From positions 1 to 64,000 of the forward strand of contig JAJZXB010000009.1 in NCBI GenBank assembly GCA_021846395.1: DNA of 64,000 nt. The letters are read 5' to 3'. This stretch comes from Thermoplasmata archaeon. GTDB lineage: Archaea > Thermoplasmatota > Thermoplasmata > Thermoplasmatales > Thermoplasmataceae. Both the position numbers and the translations under genes were made by a program. Every line of letters begins with the position of its first letter. Position 1 is the first letter of the stretch. The notes beneath the pieces were generated by a model. The model was not told the origin of the DNA. It saw only the letters and a list, made by a program, of their open reading frames with translations, and ran no database searches. Of this stretch, positions 16,623 to 26,958 are shown piece by piece.

Positions 16623-18533
16623 TCACTTATTTATTATTTCAGCCAATTTATCTGTATTTCCAACTATGAAGCACTTATTAATATCGCAGACGTTGATTTT
16701 TCCATCGTTTGATGAAAGCATAAAATAGTTGTTTGGGTAATATTTTTTAATAGAATCCAGTTTTTCTCCATCTGCCTCTATTTTATAGAATTTTAGTTTT
16801 TTGAAAAAAGCATCAACAGTTGCAGAAAAAAACAGTGGTTTTGATGCCAGTTCATCGTATACGTTCCTCAGTGAAGCATCAATAACACTGTCATATTTGT
16901 TATTTATATAGCCGTATACCATCAAATTGTCAATGGCAATTGAAAAGCCAGATGGTATGGCATTATCATAACTTTCCTTCAATTTAATAATTTCTGGATG
17001 GTCTGTTTCATAGAACCCGCCATTTTCAGTATCATAAAATTTTTTCACCATATTTCCCGTTATTTCCTCAAAATATTTCATGTACACATCATTCAAAGAA
17101 GCCTCATAAAGATATAAAAGGCCTGATGAAAAGAATGCATAATCATCAAGAAAGCCTTCTATTGAAATATCATTCTCTCTGTACCTGTGGTAAAGAATAT
17201 TGTTTTTGTACATTTTAGATATGATAAAATCTGCTGCATTTTCTGCGTATTCAAGCATATCACGATCTGAAAAAACCATTGAGGATATGGATAGGGCTTT
17301 TATTACTAGCCCATTAATATCGGCAAGTATTTTATCATCAATCAACGGTTTTACTCTTTTATTCCGCACGTCATACAATTTTTTAATATTCACTTCCATA
17401 TTTTTGTTGTAAATTTCCTCAGGAGAGCCGGAAAAATAAAGTATATTTCTGCCAGTTAGCCGATAATTATTGTCATAAAAATTTCCAGCTTCAGAAACAT
17501 CATAGGATTTGGTAAATTCCCTATCTGTAATCTGCGATATTTCATCATATGTCCATGTATAGTATTTGCCCTCCTCATTTTCAGAATCCGCGTCTATTGC
17601 AGTATAAAACGCCTTTCCAAACATTTCATTCTTTAAAAACTGAAAAATTTCATAGGCCACATTTTTGTAAAAATCATTTTTTGTTATGGAATAGATGTAA
17701 GTATAAGCCATTAATGCCATAGCCTGATCGTATGCCATTTTTTCAAAATGCGGTATTCTCCACAATGCATCTGTTGAATATCTGTGGAAACCATATCCCA
17801 CCTGATCATAAACACCACCAAGTCGCATCATTTTTAAGGTTTTTTCTGACATTTCAAGTGCTTTTTTATCATTATAATTTTTATAATAATCCAGTAAAAA
17901 TATAATGTGCTGAAATGAGAGGAACTTTGGGGCAGCACCAAAACCACCATATTCCTCATCATAATTACCCTTCATAGATTTAAATGCTGACTTGACTATA
18001 TTCTCATAATTTATTTCATCGCCCTTTCTTTTTACATTATTATGGTTTATCGCACCCATAACAGCATCTCCATTTTTTTCAAGCTCCGATCTTTTATTCT
18101 TCCAGAAATAATGGACGGTATCACATAAATCCATTAAACCGATCATATTATTTCTTGAAGTTTTTGGTATGTATGTGAATGAAAATACTGGCTTTTTGTC
18201 AGGGGTTAAAACTACATTTAGTGGCCATCCGCCCTGTCCCGTCATAATCTGGCTCATAGTCATATACAAATTGTCTATATCCGGTCTTTCTTCCCTGTCA
18301 ACCTTGATGCATATAAATGTATCATTCATTTTATCTGCAACATCCTTATCATTAAAACTCTCCAGATCCATTACATGACACCAGTGGCAGGTTGAATATC
18401 CAATGCTTAAAAATATAGGTTTATCCTCATTTCTTGCTTTGGTGAAAGGCTCATCCGACCAGGGATACCAGTTAATGGGATTTTTTGCATGTTCCAATAA
18501 ATAAGGGCTTTTTTCATTAACCAATTTATTCAT
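16623..18533 (-). CDS. thioredoxin-fold / six-hairpin protein of the DUF255 (YyaL/SPATA20) family
   Basis: A 636-residue conserved protein. The N-terminal 150 residues are a thioredoxin-like domain with the redox motif STCHWCHVM (C49, C52) and the signature start [17 protein letters not shown]. The rest is an alpha/alpha barrel resembling glycoside hydrolases and N-acylglucosamine epimerases ([23 protein letters not shown]). Full length is usually near 650-700, so the C terminus may be slightly short. Biochemical function is not established for the family. It is monocistronic here. Confidence 0.92.
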   Translation of the reverse strand: MNKLVNEKSPYLLEHAKNPINWYPWSDEPFTKARNEDKPIFLSIGYSTCHWCHVMDLESFNDKDVADKMNDTFICIKVDREERPDIDNLYMTMSQIMTGQGGWPLNVVLTPDKKPVFSFTYIPKTSRNNMIGLMDLCDTVHYFWKNKRSELEKNGDAVMGAINHNNVKRKGDEINYENIVKSAFKSMKGNYDEEYGGFGAAPKFLSFQHIIFLLDYYKNYNDKKALEMSEKTLKMMRLGGVYDQVGYGFHRYSTDALWRIPHFEKMAYDQAMALMAYTYIYSITKNDFYKNVAYEIFQFLKNEMFGKAFYTAIDADSENEEGKYYTWTYDEISQITDREFTKSYDVSEAGNFYDNNYRLTGRNILYFSGSPEEIYNKNMEVNIKKLYDVRNKRVKPLIDDKILADINGLVIKALSISSMVFSDRDMLEYAENAADFIISKMYKNNILYHRYRENDISIEGFLDDYAFFSSGLLYLYEASLNDVYMKYFEEITGNMVKKFYDTENGGFYETDHPEIIKLKESYDNAIPSGFSIAIDNLMVYGYINNKYDSVIDASLRNVYDELASKPLFFSATVDAFFKKLKFYKIEADGEKLDSIKKYYPNNYFMLSSNDGKINVCDINKCFIVGNTDKLAEIINK

Positions 18534-18707
18534 AATCTAAAATTGCACGTATATATACAAATATATTGTATTGATCTATCTGTCGATAAACTTATTTATT
18601 ATGGATTTTTGATAAAAGTTAAATTCAGACAAATTAACAATGTTTAAATTCATATGGCTAAATAAATGTAGTTAAAATATGATCAGTGTATCCTGCTTTT
18701 ACTCATT

Positions 18708-19523
18708 TTAATATTTTTCATATCCTTCACTGTCATACAGGGAATCCATAACATTTTCAAAAAATTTTTTTGTTGATGTGAAGTCCTTTATATTGTGGCC
18801 ATGTACACTCAAAGGCGTTACTGAAATATTATTTTCATACATCACCGTGTAATAATCTGTATTTTTCTCATAACTTTTTGAAAATTTATTCCCAAACCAG
18901 TAATATTTAATTCCATTGGGATCCTCATTTTCATCGATAAAATCAATAAAGGCATTAAAATACATGGGAACAACCTCAATGGTTGTTTTTTCATTTATTC
19001 TAGATGGAAAATTGATATTAAGAACGTCAACATCCTTTGGAAATCCATTTTTTATGAATTCGTTCATGATGCTTTTTGATATTATACCTGCTTTTTCAAA
19101 ATCTGCGGAATTGTAATCGTAAGAATTTTCAAGAGCAATGGAAAAAGCCATGCTCTTTATGCCAATTAATGCCCCCGTCATTGCGGCTGATATTGTTCCG
19201 CTAGTGTACAGGGACCTTAATGATATATTCATTCCATGATTTATTCCACTTGCTATTAGATCAATCTCAGAATCCTTCAATAATGTGTTTTTTGCCATAA
19301 AAACTGTATCGGCAGGATATCCAGATATTGAATAGCCATTTATTCCATATTTATCAAGGGAGGATGCCCTCAGAGGTTCCATAAATGTTATGCTCATTCC
19401 TGATGCACTTCTAACCCTATCCGGGGCAACCATATATGCTCCTAAACTTGTCTGAGATGCATTCGAATATAATTCCTTAATTCCCAGTGAATCATATCCA
19501 TCGTCATTGGTGATCAATATCAT
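18708..19523 (-). CDS. surE: 5'-nucleotidase SurE
   Basis: A divalent metal-dependent nucleoside 5'-monophosphate phosphatase of the SurE fold, 271 residues. The metal-binding motif NDDG begins at N6 (MILITNDDGYDS). APDRVRSASG and SGINHGMN are both conserved active-site loops. The C-terminal extension with YYTVMYENNISVTPLSVHG provides the swapped dimer arm. It may supply nucleosides to the salvage enzymes near 41.5-42.9 kb. The permease gene lies about 40 bases beyond its 5' neighbour on the same strand. Confidence 0.93.
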   Translation of the reverse strand: MILITNDDGYDSLGIKELYSNASQTSLGAYMVAPDRVRSASGMSITFMEPLRASSLDKYGINGYSISGYPADTVFMAKNTLLKDSEIDLIASGINHGMNISLRSLYTSGTISAAMTGALIGIKSMAFSIALENSYDYNSADFEKAGIISKSIMNEFIKNGFPKDVDVLNINFPSRINEKTTIEVVPMYFNAFIDFIDENEDPNGIKYYWFGNKFSKSYEKNTDYYTVMYENNISVTPLSVHGHNIKDFTSTKKFFENVMDSLYDSEGYEKY

Positions 19524-19565
19524 TGAAAATATATATTAAAATAGTATTTATGATTATCCATGTAG

Positions 19566-20984
19566 TTATTTTCCTTCTATACCCTCTATTGTAAACTGCC
19601 CTGCAGATTTGACGTTTTCCGGATGAAGCTTATATTCAATTGCAGTCATTATGGCAGATATAGGAATCCACCCAACTCCCACATATATCGCAATGTTATA
19701 TGGATATTTTTCTGGACTTATCAGCGTTCCAGCCATGACGATTAAAAGCAGCAATATGCCTACTGCAGGTATGATTATGTGCTCAATTATTCTCAATTTA
19801 TTCATTCTTTTCATTAAAAATGGCAGACTTATTGATGCAATTATGTGCTCTGTATAGGCTGCGTATGCATTCATTAAAAGCATAAGCAAGCCCCCTGCAA
19901 CGGGTCCAAATTTAAGCCCAAAAAATATTGCAACAACAAATGAAAGGATAAATATGACAAGGGCGGATATGTGGGGTGTGCTGTATTTTTTATGAACACT
20001 TCCTATACTTTTTGGCAAAAATAAAATTCCATCTCTGGCAAAGGAATAGAATATTCTTGAATCCGCATTGCTTACCGAGATATTGTACCCCATGAAGCTG
20101 TTTATTGTTACGGCTATAAGGGCGATATACAGTATATAGCTATATCTTTTTACCAGTACAATGCCCGGATCAGCCCTGTTGTAAAATGAAACCATTTTTG
20201 TTGGTCCCCATCCAATGGTGAATGCGTATGAAACAATCAAAAGTGTTATTCCTGATAAAATAACAGTTCCTATCAGTGCCCTCTTGATTGTTTTTTCCGG
20301 TTCCTTTGCCTCCTCACCCAGTGCAGTTATTGATAATGTTGTGCCAAAATAAAGTGTTGTGGAATAAATCATGGAAAATATTAACTGTGTATATCCAGAC
20401 ACATATTTTAAAGTGAAAACATATAGAGTATTTAATTTACCCGCATCAACTATTATGATTATTGAAGATATAATCAATACTGCAACTTCAATTATTCCGC
20501 CGGCTATCTGATAATCTGTTGATACCTTCATTCCCCTGAATGTGAATAAAAATGAAATCAATGCGGCTATAAATGCTATTGGTACCCAGAAAAGAGCACT
20601 AGAATATGCCGGATCAATCAGTGTTATAAATGCCGCAAGTCCAAGAAACCCAAAACTTCCATAACCAAGAATGCCATAAAAAGCCATATTCCATGCCTGA
20701 AAAGTTCCTATTATTCCGCCGAGACCCTTTCCTGCAAAAGTGTAATATGAACCCGCCGAATTCACATGCTTTGAAAATTGGTATCCTGTGTTCATAATAA
20801 ACAGATATGCAAAAACTCCAAGTAAAAGTGAAAGTGGTGTTGCGCCCAGGGCAAATTCAACGATACCCACCAGCAAATATGCGGCATCAGCAGCAATTGA
20901 TAAAGTTCCCATAGCCTGCCAAATTAACCTAAAATCAGATAAATAACCCCTTCTTAATGAGTCCATTGGGGCATTAAAATACAT
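19566..20984 (-). CDS. APC-superfamily amino acid permease
   Basis: A polytopic membrane transporter of 472 residues with about twelve hydrophobic segments. The first begins around LIWQAMGTLSIAADAAYLL, and a conserved ALGEEAKEPEKTIKRALIGT loop is typical of the amino acid-polyamine-organocation superfamily. It lies between ggt and surE on the same strand. Uptake of glutamate or amino acids released by the gamma-glutamyltransferase is a reasonable guess, but the substrate cannot be read from sequence. Confidence 0.88.
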   Translation of the reverse strand: MYFNAPMDSLRRGYLSDFRLIWQAMGTLSIAADAAYLLVGIVEFALGATPLSLLLGVFAYLFIMNTGYQFSKHVNSAGSYYTFAGKGLGGIIGTFQAWNMAFYGILGYGSFGFLGLAAFITLIDPAYSSALFWVPIAFIAALISFLFTFRGMKVSTDYQIAGGIIEVAVLIISSIIIIVDAGKLNTLYVFTLKYVSGYTQLIFSMIYSTTLYFGTTLSITALGEEAKEPEKTIKRALIGTVILSGITLLIVSYAFTIGWGPTKMVSFYNRADPGIVLVKRYSYILYIALIAVTINSFMGYNISVSNADSRIFYSFARDGILFLPKSIGSVHKKYSTPHISALVIFILSFVVAIFFGLKFGPVAGGLLMLLMNAYAAYTEHIIASISLPFLMKRMNKLRIIEHIIIPAVGILLLLIVMAGTLISPEKYPYNIAIYVGVGWIPISAIMTAIEYKLHPENVKSAGQFTIEGIEGK

Positions 20985-21028
20985 TTAAATATAAATCTTT
21001 GTATTAAACAAGAATTTCACAATCGTGA

Positions 21029-22450
21029 TTAATATTTTTCAAACGCATCCCCTCTTGGATCAAATCCCGCCTCAATGTTTTCTCCAAATACTATTCCCTG
21101 TGCATGACCCATCATGCTATTGTAACCATCAACCTTTATGTATTTTTTTAAATTCAGTGGCTCTTCATAATAAATATCAGAATCACTGTATATTGATGCA
21201 GGATAGGCAAATCTTGGATAGTTTATTGCATCCTGAATGCTCAGGTTTCTATCAATGATTTTTGATAAAATCTGCACATTGACTTCCGGCTGAATATCAC
21301 CTCCCATGGAACCAAGCATTATTTCCTTTTTGCCCAATGCTAGTGTGCTCATTAAAGTATGGAATGTTTTTTTGAATGGTTTTAAGGAATTGTTGTTACT
21401 TTCATCAAGTGAAAAATAAGATCCCCTGTTGTTTATATTTATTCCTGTGCCCTTAACATTGTGGCCAGAACCGAATCCCATGAAATTGCTCTGTATTGCA
21501 CTTATTTCTATTTCACCATCAAAGACTGAAAATGCAGTTGTATCTGAATTTTCAGATTTTTTTCCATGTAATTCCCCAACTTTAAACGATCTAAAATTAT
21601 CCACATTTAAGCTGGAACCATCATAGATATATTTTCTATATAGGTATGATTCTTTCATATTCTGAATCAGTATATCATAGTAGTCCTTATCATCCATGGA
21701 AGACAAATCGTATTTATCCATGAGTTTCAGCCAAATGAGTTCTGTTATGCCCTGACTTACTGGAGGGTTGGTATATATATCATAGCCATGATAATTTACA
21801 CGCATTGGCTCCTTTATTTCTGCTTCGTATTTTTCAAGATCCGACAACCTTATCAATCCACCCTTATTTTTCATATCCTGTTCAATCATTTTTGCTATTT
21901 TTCCATTATAAAATTCATCTGGATTTTTGCTTAAAATTTCAAGCGTATTTCCCAGATCCTTTTGATATAAAACGTTTGAACCATTTTTGTAAATTCTATT
22001 GAAATCTTCATCTCCCTCAAAATTTTTTATGGCAATATCCATTTTTGCGGATTTTCTAAACCCATTTCTGGCATATTCTATTGCCCTTTTAAAATCCCTC
22101 TCTGGCGTAAGATTTATTTTTTCCATAATTATCTTCCACGCTGAAACCAACCCTGGCAGTGAAAAAGATGAGAGGACTCCCCTTTTAGGTATATCATTAA
22201 AATTTTTTGACTTAAAAAAATCAACGGTTGCCATTTCTGCTGCAAATCCACTTGCATTTATACAATATATATTTTTATCCCTTATCGTAGCGAACATATC
22301 TCCACCAAGACCATTTAAATGTGGCTGAACAACTGTCAGGGCTGCACTGGTAGCAAGCATGGCGTCATAAGCATTGCCTCCTTCAGATAAAACCTCTTCT
22401 CCAGCTACAGTGCTTAACGGATGGCTTGAAGCAACAGCGTATTTACTCAT
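21029..22450 (-). CDS. ggt: gamma-glutamyltransferase / gamma-glutamyl hydrolase
   Basis: An N-terminal nucleophile hydrolase that removes gamma-glutamyl groups, 473 residues. The proenzyme would self-cleave before the Thr pair in SDTTAFSVFD, splitting large and small subunits. Upstream motifs YAVASSHPLSTVAGEEVLSEG and GLGGDMFA, and the later GSMGGDIQPE, fit the family. No signal peptide is present, unlike most bacterial enzymes, which suggests a cytosolic form. Related Thermoplasmatales enzymes are known. It is about 45 bases upstream of the permease gene and perhaps in one transcript with it. Confidence 0.92.
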   Translation of the reverse strand: MSKYAVASSHPLSTVAGEEVLSEGGNAYDAMLATSAALTVVQPHLNGLGGDMFATIRDKNIYCINASGFAAEMATVDFFKSKNFNDIPKRGVLSSFSLPGLVSAWKIIMEKINLTPERDFKRAIEYARNGFRKSAKMDIAIKNFEGDEDFNRIYKNGSNVLYQKDLGNTLEILSKNPDEFYNGKIAKMIEQDMKNKGGLIRLSDLEKYEAEIKEPMRVNYHGYDIYTNPPVSQGITELIWLKLMDKYDLSSMDDKDYYDILIQNMKESYLYRKYIYDGSSLNVDNFRSFKVGELHGKKSENSDTTAFSVFDGEIEISAIQSNFMGFGSGHNVKGTGININNRGSYFSLDESNNNSLKPFKKTFHTLMSTLALGKKEIMLGSMGGDIQPEVNVQILSKIIDRNLSIQDAINYPRFAYPASIYSDSDIYYEEPLNLKKYIKVDGYNSMMGHAQGIVFGENIEAGFDPRGDAFEKY

Positions 22451-22567
22451 GGAATATTATTATTCAAATATTTATAATTATTTCTATAGGGCATTTCTAA
22501 ACGTAATGCATATAATTTTTTGCGAAATAAGTTAAGCTTAAATATAGATTTTTATTTATATGTTTTT

Positions 22568-23137
22568 ATGAAAGGAGTAAAAATAATTGTAATAGCTGTG
22601 ATAGTGGTAATAATAGCAGGCATAGGATTCTATGGATATCACTATGAAACAACTGGAACAATGAAAGTCGGGACATATGCCCCATCTAGTACTGCCTTAT
22701 CGCCAGCCTTCAAAAGTGCCGTGGGGATATCTCCTGATGCAAATATCTTCGATCTTAACGTCACCGTAAGCACCATAGGATTGTATAATTCAACAACAGG
22801 ATGGCACAACTATACCATTGATAAATCTGTAACCGTATTTTCAACATCACCAAGCAACTCTTCAATATTTGATAGTCTGAGCGTTCATGCGGGGTCCTAC
22901 AGCAAGATACTTTTAAATATAACTGGAATGAGCATATACTGGGCTTCTGTTGGAATATCACAGACAAATATAACGCTTTCACATCCCCTTGCAATAATAG
23001 TACACGCAATAACAATACATGCACATGGATCAACAACACTGTTTCTTGACTTCAATTTAGGGGCATTTGCAACAGCAGCGAAAAGTAATTCCTCAGCCAA
23101 TGTCAACTCTAGTGTAAATGCCACGGTTATGTATTAA
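22568..23137 (+). CDS. membrane-anchored DUF4382-like protein
   Basis: About 189 residues with a single N-terminal signal anchor (KIIVIAVIVVIIAGIGFYGY). An extracytoplasmic beta-rich domain follows, resembling DUF4382: the DLNVTVSTIGLYNSTTGWHN strand pair, SYSKILLNITGMSIYW and a strand-rich end. It has many Asn-x-Ser/Thr sites, suggesting N-glycosylation in the outer space. The start at ATG 22568 puts the hydrophobic anchor right after MKGVK; earlier in-frame codons lie in the promoter zone. Function is unknown. Confidence 0.72.
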   Translation: MKGVKIIVIAVIVVIIAGIGFYGYHYETTGTMKVGTYAPSSTALSPAFKSAVGISPDANIFDLNVTVSTIGLYNSTTGWHNYTIDKSVTVFSTSPSNSSIFDSLSVHAGSYSKILLNITGMSIYWASVGISQTNITLSHPLAIIVHAITIHAHGSTTLFLDFNLGAFATAAKSNSSANVNSSVNATVMY

Positions 23138-23349
23138 ATTTTTTTTATTTAAATAATTCTTTTGCATACTTTTATTTTTTTTAATACTGTTACCATACTC
23201 GGGCATATTTAAATAAATCCCATTATGGGCATTTTTGTATTTCACTGGTCTCTATTAAATAGCCCTTAAATTATTCTTTTAGGCAATGAAAATAACTGTG
23301 TGAAATTCTTTTGAAATTAAACTTAATATATATTATGCTATATCAAATT

Positions 23350-23817
23350 ATGAAAGTAGCAGTTATAATGGGAAGTTCATCGGATTATGTTCACATGAAG
23401 GACGCTATAGATACATTAAAGGATTTTGGCATAGAGGTAGAATATAAGATTGTTTCTGCACACAGAACACCAGAATTCATGCTTGAATATGCAAAGAATG
23501 CAATAAAAAATAATATTGAAGTAATAATAGCGGGTGCAGGGGGTGCAGCTCATCTTCCTGGAATGGTTGCTTCAATGACCTCTTTACCTGTAATAGGCGT
23601 TCCTGTTCCATCAAAAAATTTAAATGGCCTCGATTCTTTATTATCAATAGTCCAAATGCCATCCGGTGTACCTGTTGCAACAGTTTCTATTGGAGGTGCA
23701 AAGAATGCTGCCCTTCTGGCAATAAGAATTCTTTCAATAAAATATGATAAATTGAGGGCATTTATGGAAGATTATATGAATAAGCAGAAGGATAAAGTAC
23801 TGGGGGAAAAGCTATGA
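23350..23817 (+). CDS. purE: N5-carboxyaminoimidazole ribonucleotide mutase
   Basis: Class I PurE of purine synthesis, converting N5-CAIR to CAIR. About 155 residues. The substrate loop GSSSDYVHM, the [10 protein letters not shown] motif with the catalytic His, [15 protein letters not shown] and the GVPV...[20 protein letters not shown] stretch are all present. The start was taken at [12 protein letters not shown], the family's normal N terminus; codons upstream are weak starts. Its stop overlaps the purK start by ATGA. Presence of purK confirms the two-step bacterial-type route. Confidence 0.96.
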   Translation: MKVAVIMGSSSDYVHMKDAIDTLKDFGIEVEYKIVSAHRTPEFMLEYAKNAIKNNIEVIIAGAGGAAHLPGMVASMTSLPVIGVPVPSKNLNGLDSLLSIVQMPSGVPVATVSIGGAKNAALLAIRILSIKYDKLRAFMEDYMNKQKDKVLGEKL

Positions 23818-24893
23818 TCGTTGGCATCATTGGCTCAGGGCAGCTTGGCTACATGATGATAATGACAATGAAAAAATACCCAATAAAATTTCACGTCCTT
23901 GATAATAATAAAGGGCCTGCAGGATACATAGCGGATAAATTTTTTTCATTGAGCCAGTACAGGGAATTTGTTGATTCATGTGATTTTGTGACATTTGAAT
24001 TTGAGCATGTTGATGAAAATACTCTTGAGTATGCTTCTGATAGGGGAAAATTAAGGCCAAATATAAAAACAGTTGAATTGAAAAGAGATCGGTCACTTGA
24101 AAAGAATTTTCTGAAAAAAAACCACTTTCCAATTGCAGATTATGAATATGCTGAAACATATGGAGAAGCTTTCAAAATTGCAAAGAGTTTTGGCAGTGCG
24201 GTGATCAAAACATGCAAAGGAGGTTATGATGGCAAGGGGCAATTTTTTATAAGTCCTGAAACCGAATATAAAGAGGAAAATGCCAGAGGCCCATTTGTAA
24301 TAGAAAAATTCATAAATTATGATTTTGAAGCATCAACAATAGCAGTAAGGGATTCCAGAGGACATTTTGAATTTTTTGTACCTTCATACAACTACAATAA
24401 AAATGGCATTTTGATATACAACATTGCACCTTTAAAGGATCATAAAAAAATGATTACAATGGCTCAAAAATTGATGGAAAAGCTGGATTATATAGGTGTA
24501 ATGGGAATAGAATATTATGTTATTGATAATTGCATTAAGATAAATGAATATGCACCAAGAGTTCACAATACAGGACATCATACATTACTTGGCTCATCAA
24601 TTTCACAGTTTGAGGAACATATACATGCTGTTGCAGATATACCCATAGTTAAGCCGGAGTTATTTTCCCCATCAGGAATATTGAACATTATTGGGACGGA
24701 AATACATGATAAAATTGATGATATTATGAATTTGGGGAAAAGTGATGTATACTGGTATCATAAAACCGATATAAGAAGAAAAAGAAAAATGGGGCATATT
24801 AACGTTTATGGAAAATCTGTAGGTGAAGTGAAAGAAAAAATTGACAAACTCATAAATATAGTTTATAATGGAGATATTGACAATTATATTTAA
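23814..24893 (+). CDS. purK: N5-carboxyaminoimidazole ribonucleotide synthetase
   Basis: ATP-grasp enzyme that carboxylates AIR with bicarbonate, 359 residues. It starts with the glycine-rich [16 protein letters not shown]-grasp elements include [33 protein letters not shown] and the metal-site segment [15 protein letters not shown]. It is coupled to purE by an ATGA overlap. It converges on the ACT regulator gene with only three bases between the two stops. Confidence 0.95.
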   Translation: MIVGIIGSGQLGYMMIMTMKKYPIKFHVLDNNKGPAGYIADKFFSLSQYREFVDSCDFVTFEFEHVDENTLEYASDRGKLRPNIKTVELKRDRSLEKNFLKKNHFPIADYEYAETYGEAFKIAKSFGSAVIKTCKGGYDGKGQFFISPETEYKEENARGPFVIEKFINYDFEASTIAVRDSRGHFEFFVPSYNYNKNGILIYNIAPLKDHKKMITMAQKLMEKLDYIGVMGIEYYVIDNCIKINEYAPRVHNTGHHTLLGSSISQFEEHIHAVADIPIVKPELFSPSGILNIIGTEIHDKIDDIMNLGKSDVYWYHKTDIRRKRKMGHINVYGKSVGEVKEKIDKLINIVYNGDIDNYI

Positions 24894-24896
24894 TAG

Positions 24897-25409
24897 TTAT
24901 AGAACAACAATACCTCTAACTCCATTTATCCCTTTTATTTTATTTATTATTTCCCCAGAGAGTGGAACAGCTGTGACAATAATCGCTTTTGGATTTTCTA
25001 TCATATCAGGGTCATCTGTAATAACTTCCTTTATGCTGATATCATTTTCTGAAATAACTGAAATAACTCCTGCTATAATTCCAGATTTCGTAGCATTTTC
25101 TGGAATTATCTGTATGACACCAAAACCCATCCTTGAGCCTGCTTCCGATAAATTTGAAACTGGCTTCAAATTTGAAAAAAAGTCAAACAGTTTGACGTCG
25201 TCAACTATTCTCTTTAAAAGATTTACAATGACCCTGCGATCCACATGATATGCCTTCGCCAGGGCATTTGGCTTTACCTCAACCATATCGAAAAAAATTT
25301 TTACCTCATCGAGAACTATCCTAACACTTAAACCTATTTCAATCATTTTCTGAACTACTCTCTTCTCGGTCGGATATGAATCAAAAACCTTGTTAGCGTA
25401 ATCCCACAT
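24897..25409 (-). CDS. archaeal regulator with HTH and ACT domain
   Basis: About 170 residues. The N-terminal part (IGLSVRIVLDEVKIFFDMVEVKPNALAKAYHVDRRVIVNLLKRI) reads as an HTH. The C-terminal half (GFGVIQIIPENATKSGIIAGVISVISENDISI and what follows) is an ACT-type ligand-binding domain, as in the archaeal group described as predicted regulators of amino acid metabolism. ATG 25409 was chosen because a TATA-like TTTAAATATA lies about 25-30 bases upstream; a GTG further out lies in that promoter. Confidence 0.8.
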   Translation of the reverse strand: MWDYANKVFDSYPTEKRVVQKMIEIGLSVRIVLDEVKIFFDMVEVKPNALAKAYHVDRRVIVNLLKRIVDDVKLFDFFSNLKPVSNLSEAGSRMGFGVIQIIPENATKSGIIAGVISVISENDISIKEVITDDPDMIENPKAIIVTAVPLSGEIINKIKGINGVRGIVVL

Positions 25410-25616
25410 ATATAGGTGACATGTAAATGCTATATTTAAATTATACACTGTAATAAACGTATAAAATTTAATATAAAAGTATTATTATTTGTCTAACTGC
25501 ATATGTACATTCAATTAATTTAATATTATTGTCCATTTCTAGTAATGGTATTGTAATTACTGCAATTCCAGAAATGACAATGCCGTAGGTTTTTAAAATT
25601 ATATAATAAAATAAAA

Positions 25617-26896
25617 TTATCTTGAATATTTAACGAACATTACAAGAATTCCGGCTATCAGCACAAAAAATGCCATGGCATATACTCCAGAAACAAATGA
25701 ATGTGTGTAGCTTTCAAGCCCTCCAACAAGAATTGGTCCAACAATTCCTCCAAGATTCCCAAGACCATTGATCATTCCTATTGATGCTGCTGAGCTTTCC
25801 CTTGTTAATGATTCCTGTGGTATATTCCAAAAAACCGGTAAAAAGCTGAATATTCCTATTGCCGAAATTGTAAAGAAAATGAAAGATACAACAGCATTGC
25901 TTATGAAAAGTGCGCTCAGAGTCAAACCAGCAAATGCAACGAAGAATATAATGGCTGTTAAATGTTTCCTATTTCCCTTTTTATCTGAATATCGTAATAT
26001 AAATATTAAGGATATTGCCGCAGCAATATAGGGGATATCGCTCAGGAAACTAGCTTCAGCAGCACCCACATGCGCAAAAGATCCTATTATGGATGGGAGC
26101 CAAATCACAAATCCATATATTCCCGTAACACCAAAAAAGTATACTAAGGTCAATATTATCACATCCCTTTCCCTTAATGCCTTTTTCCATGATACTTTTA
26201 ATGGTTTTTCATTTTCTTCTTTTGCAAGTTCATTTTCAAGAGTATTTTTTCATCACTGCTAAGCCATTTTGCATCCTTTGGGAAATCTGTTAAAACAATC
26301 CATAATATTACAACGGATATCAGTGCAAGTATTCCTTCATATACGAATAAATATCTCCACCCTAAAGCATTGCCATACGTTAGAAATACAGATCCCGCTA
26401 TTAAACCACCAAAAATTCCTGCAACGGGTATCGCGGCATTGAAAAATGAATTTGCAACCCCTCTTTCAGATTTTACAAACCAGATGCCCATAAAAAACAT
26501 GACCCCTGCATAGAAAGGAGCTTCTGCTAAACCAAGTATAAATCTTAAGGCGTATATTTCAGAAACATTTTGTACAAGACCTGTTATTATTGTAATAACG
26601 CCCCATGCAGAAAATGCTATTGCAAAAATTTTCCTTATGCCAACACTATTTATTCTCAAAGTGGTAAAGACTTGAGGTATTGCATATGCCACAAAGAATA
26701 AAGCTGACGCAATCCCAGCTATTAAATCAGCACTTGATTTTGGAATGCCTATATCTGGAAACATGCCTGCAGCTATAGCATATGATAAATTCACTCTATC
26801 AAGAAAGTTTATAACATACAGAAAAAATAATACAGGCGCAAGCCTTAAATATCTCATTTTCAGAGATTTCCCTACATTGTTTACAGTAGTATTCAT
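25617..26896 (-). pseudogene. MFS transporter with a single frameshift
   Basis: One major facilitator gene read in two frames. The N-terminal half (26896 to about 26245) holds roughly six membrane segments, starting [21 protein letters not shown]. The C-terminal half continues in another frame down to 25617 (ending IAGILVMFVKYSR). The switch is at a run of six T at 26245-26250 (six A on the coding strand); one extra A would restore an uninterrupted protein through [26 protein letters not shown]. It resembles the anion:cation symporter group. A sequencing error, recent inactivation or slippage on the A run are all possible. Confidence 0.85.
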
Positions 26897-26958
26897 AAGT
26901 TACCATATCTGTATTTTTATATAAATTTTTTGTCAAGGAAAAAATTAATACATAAGTA

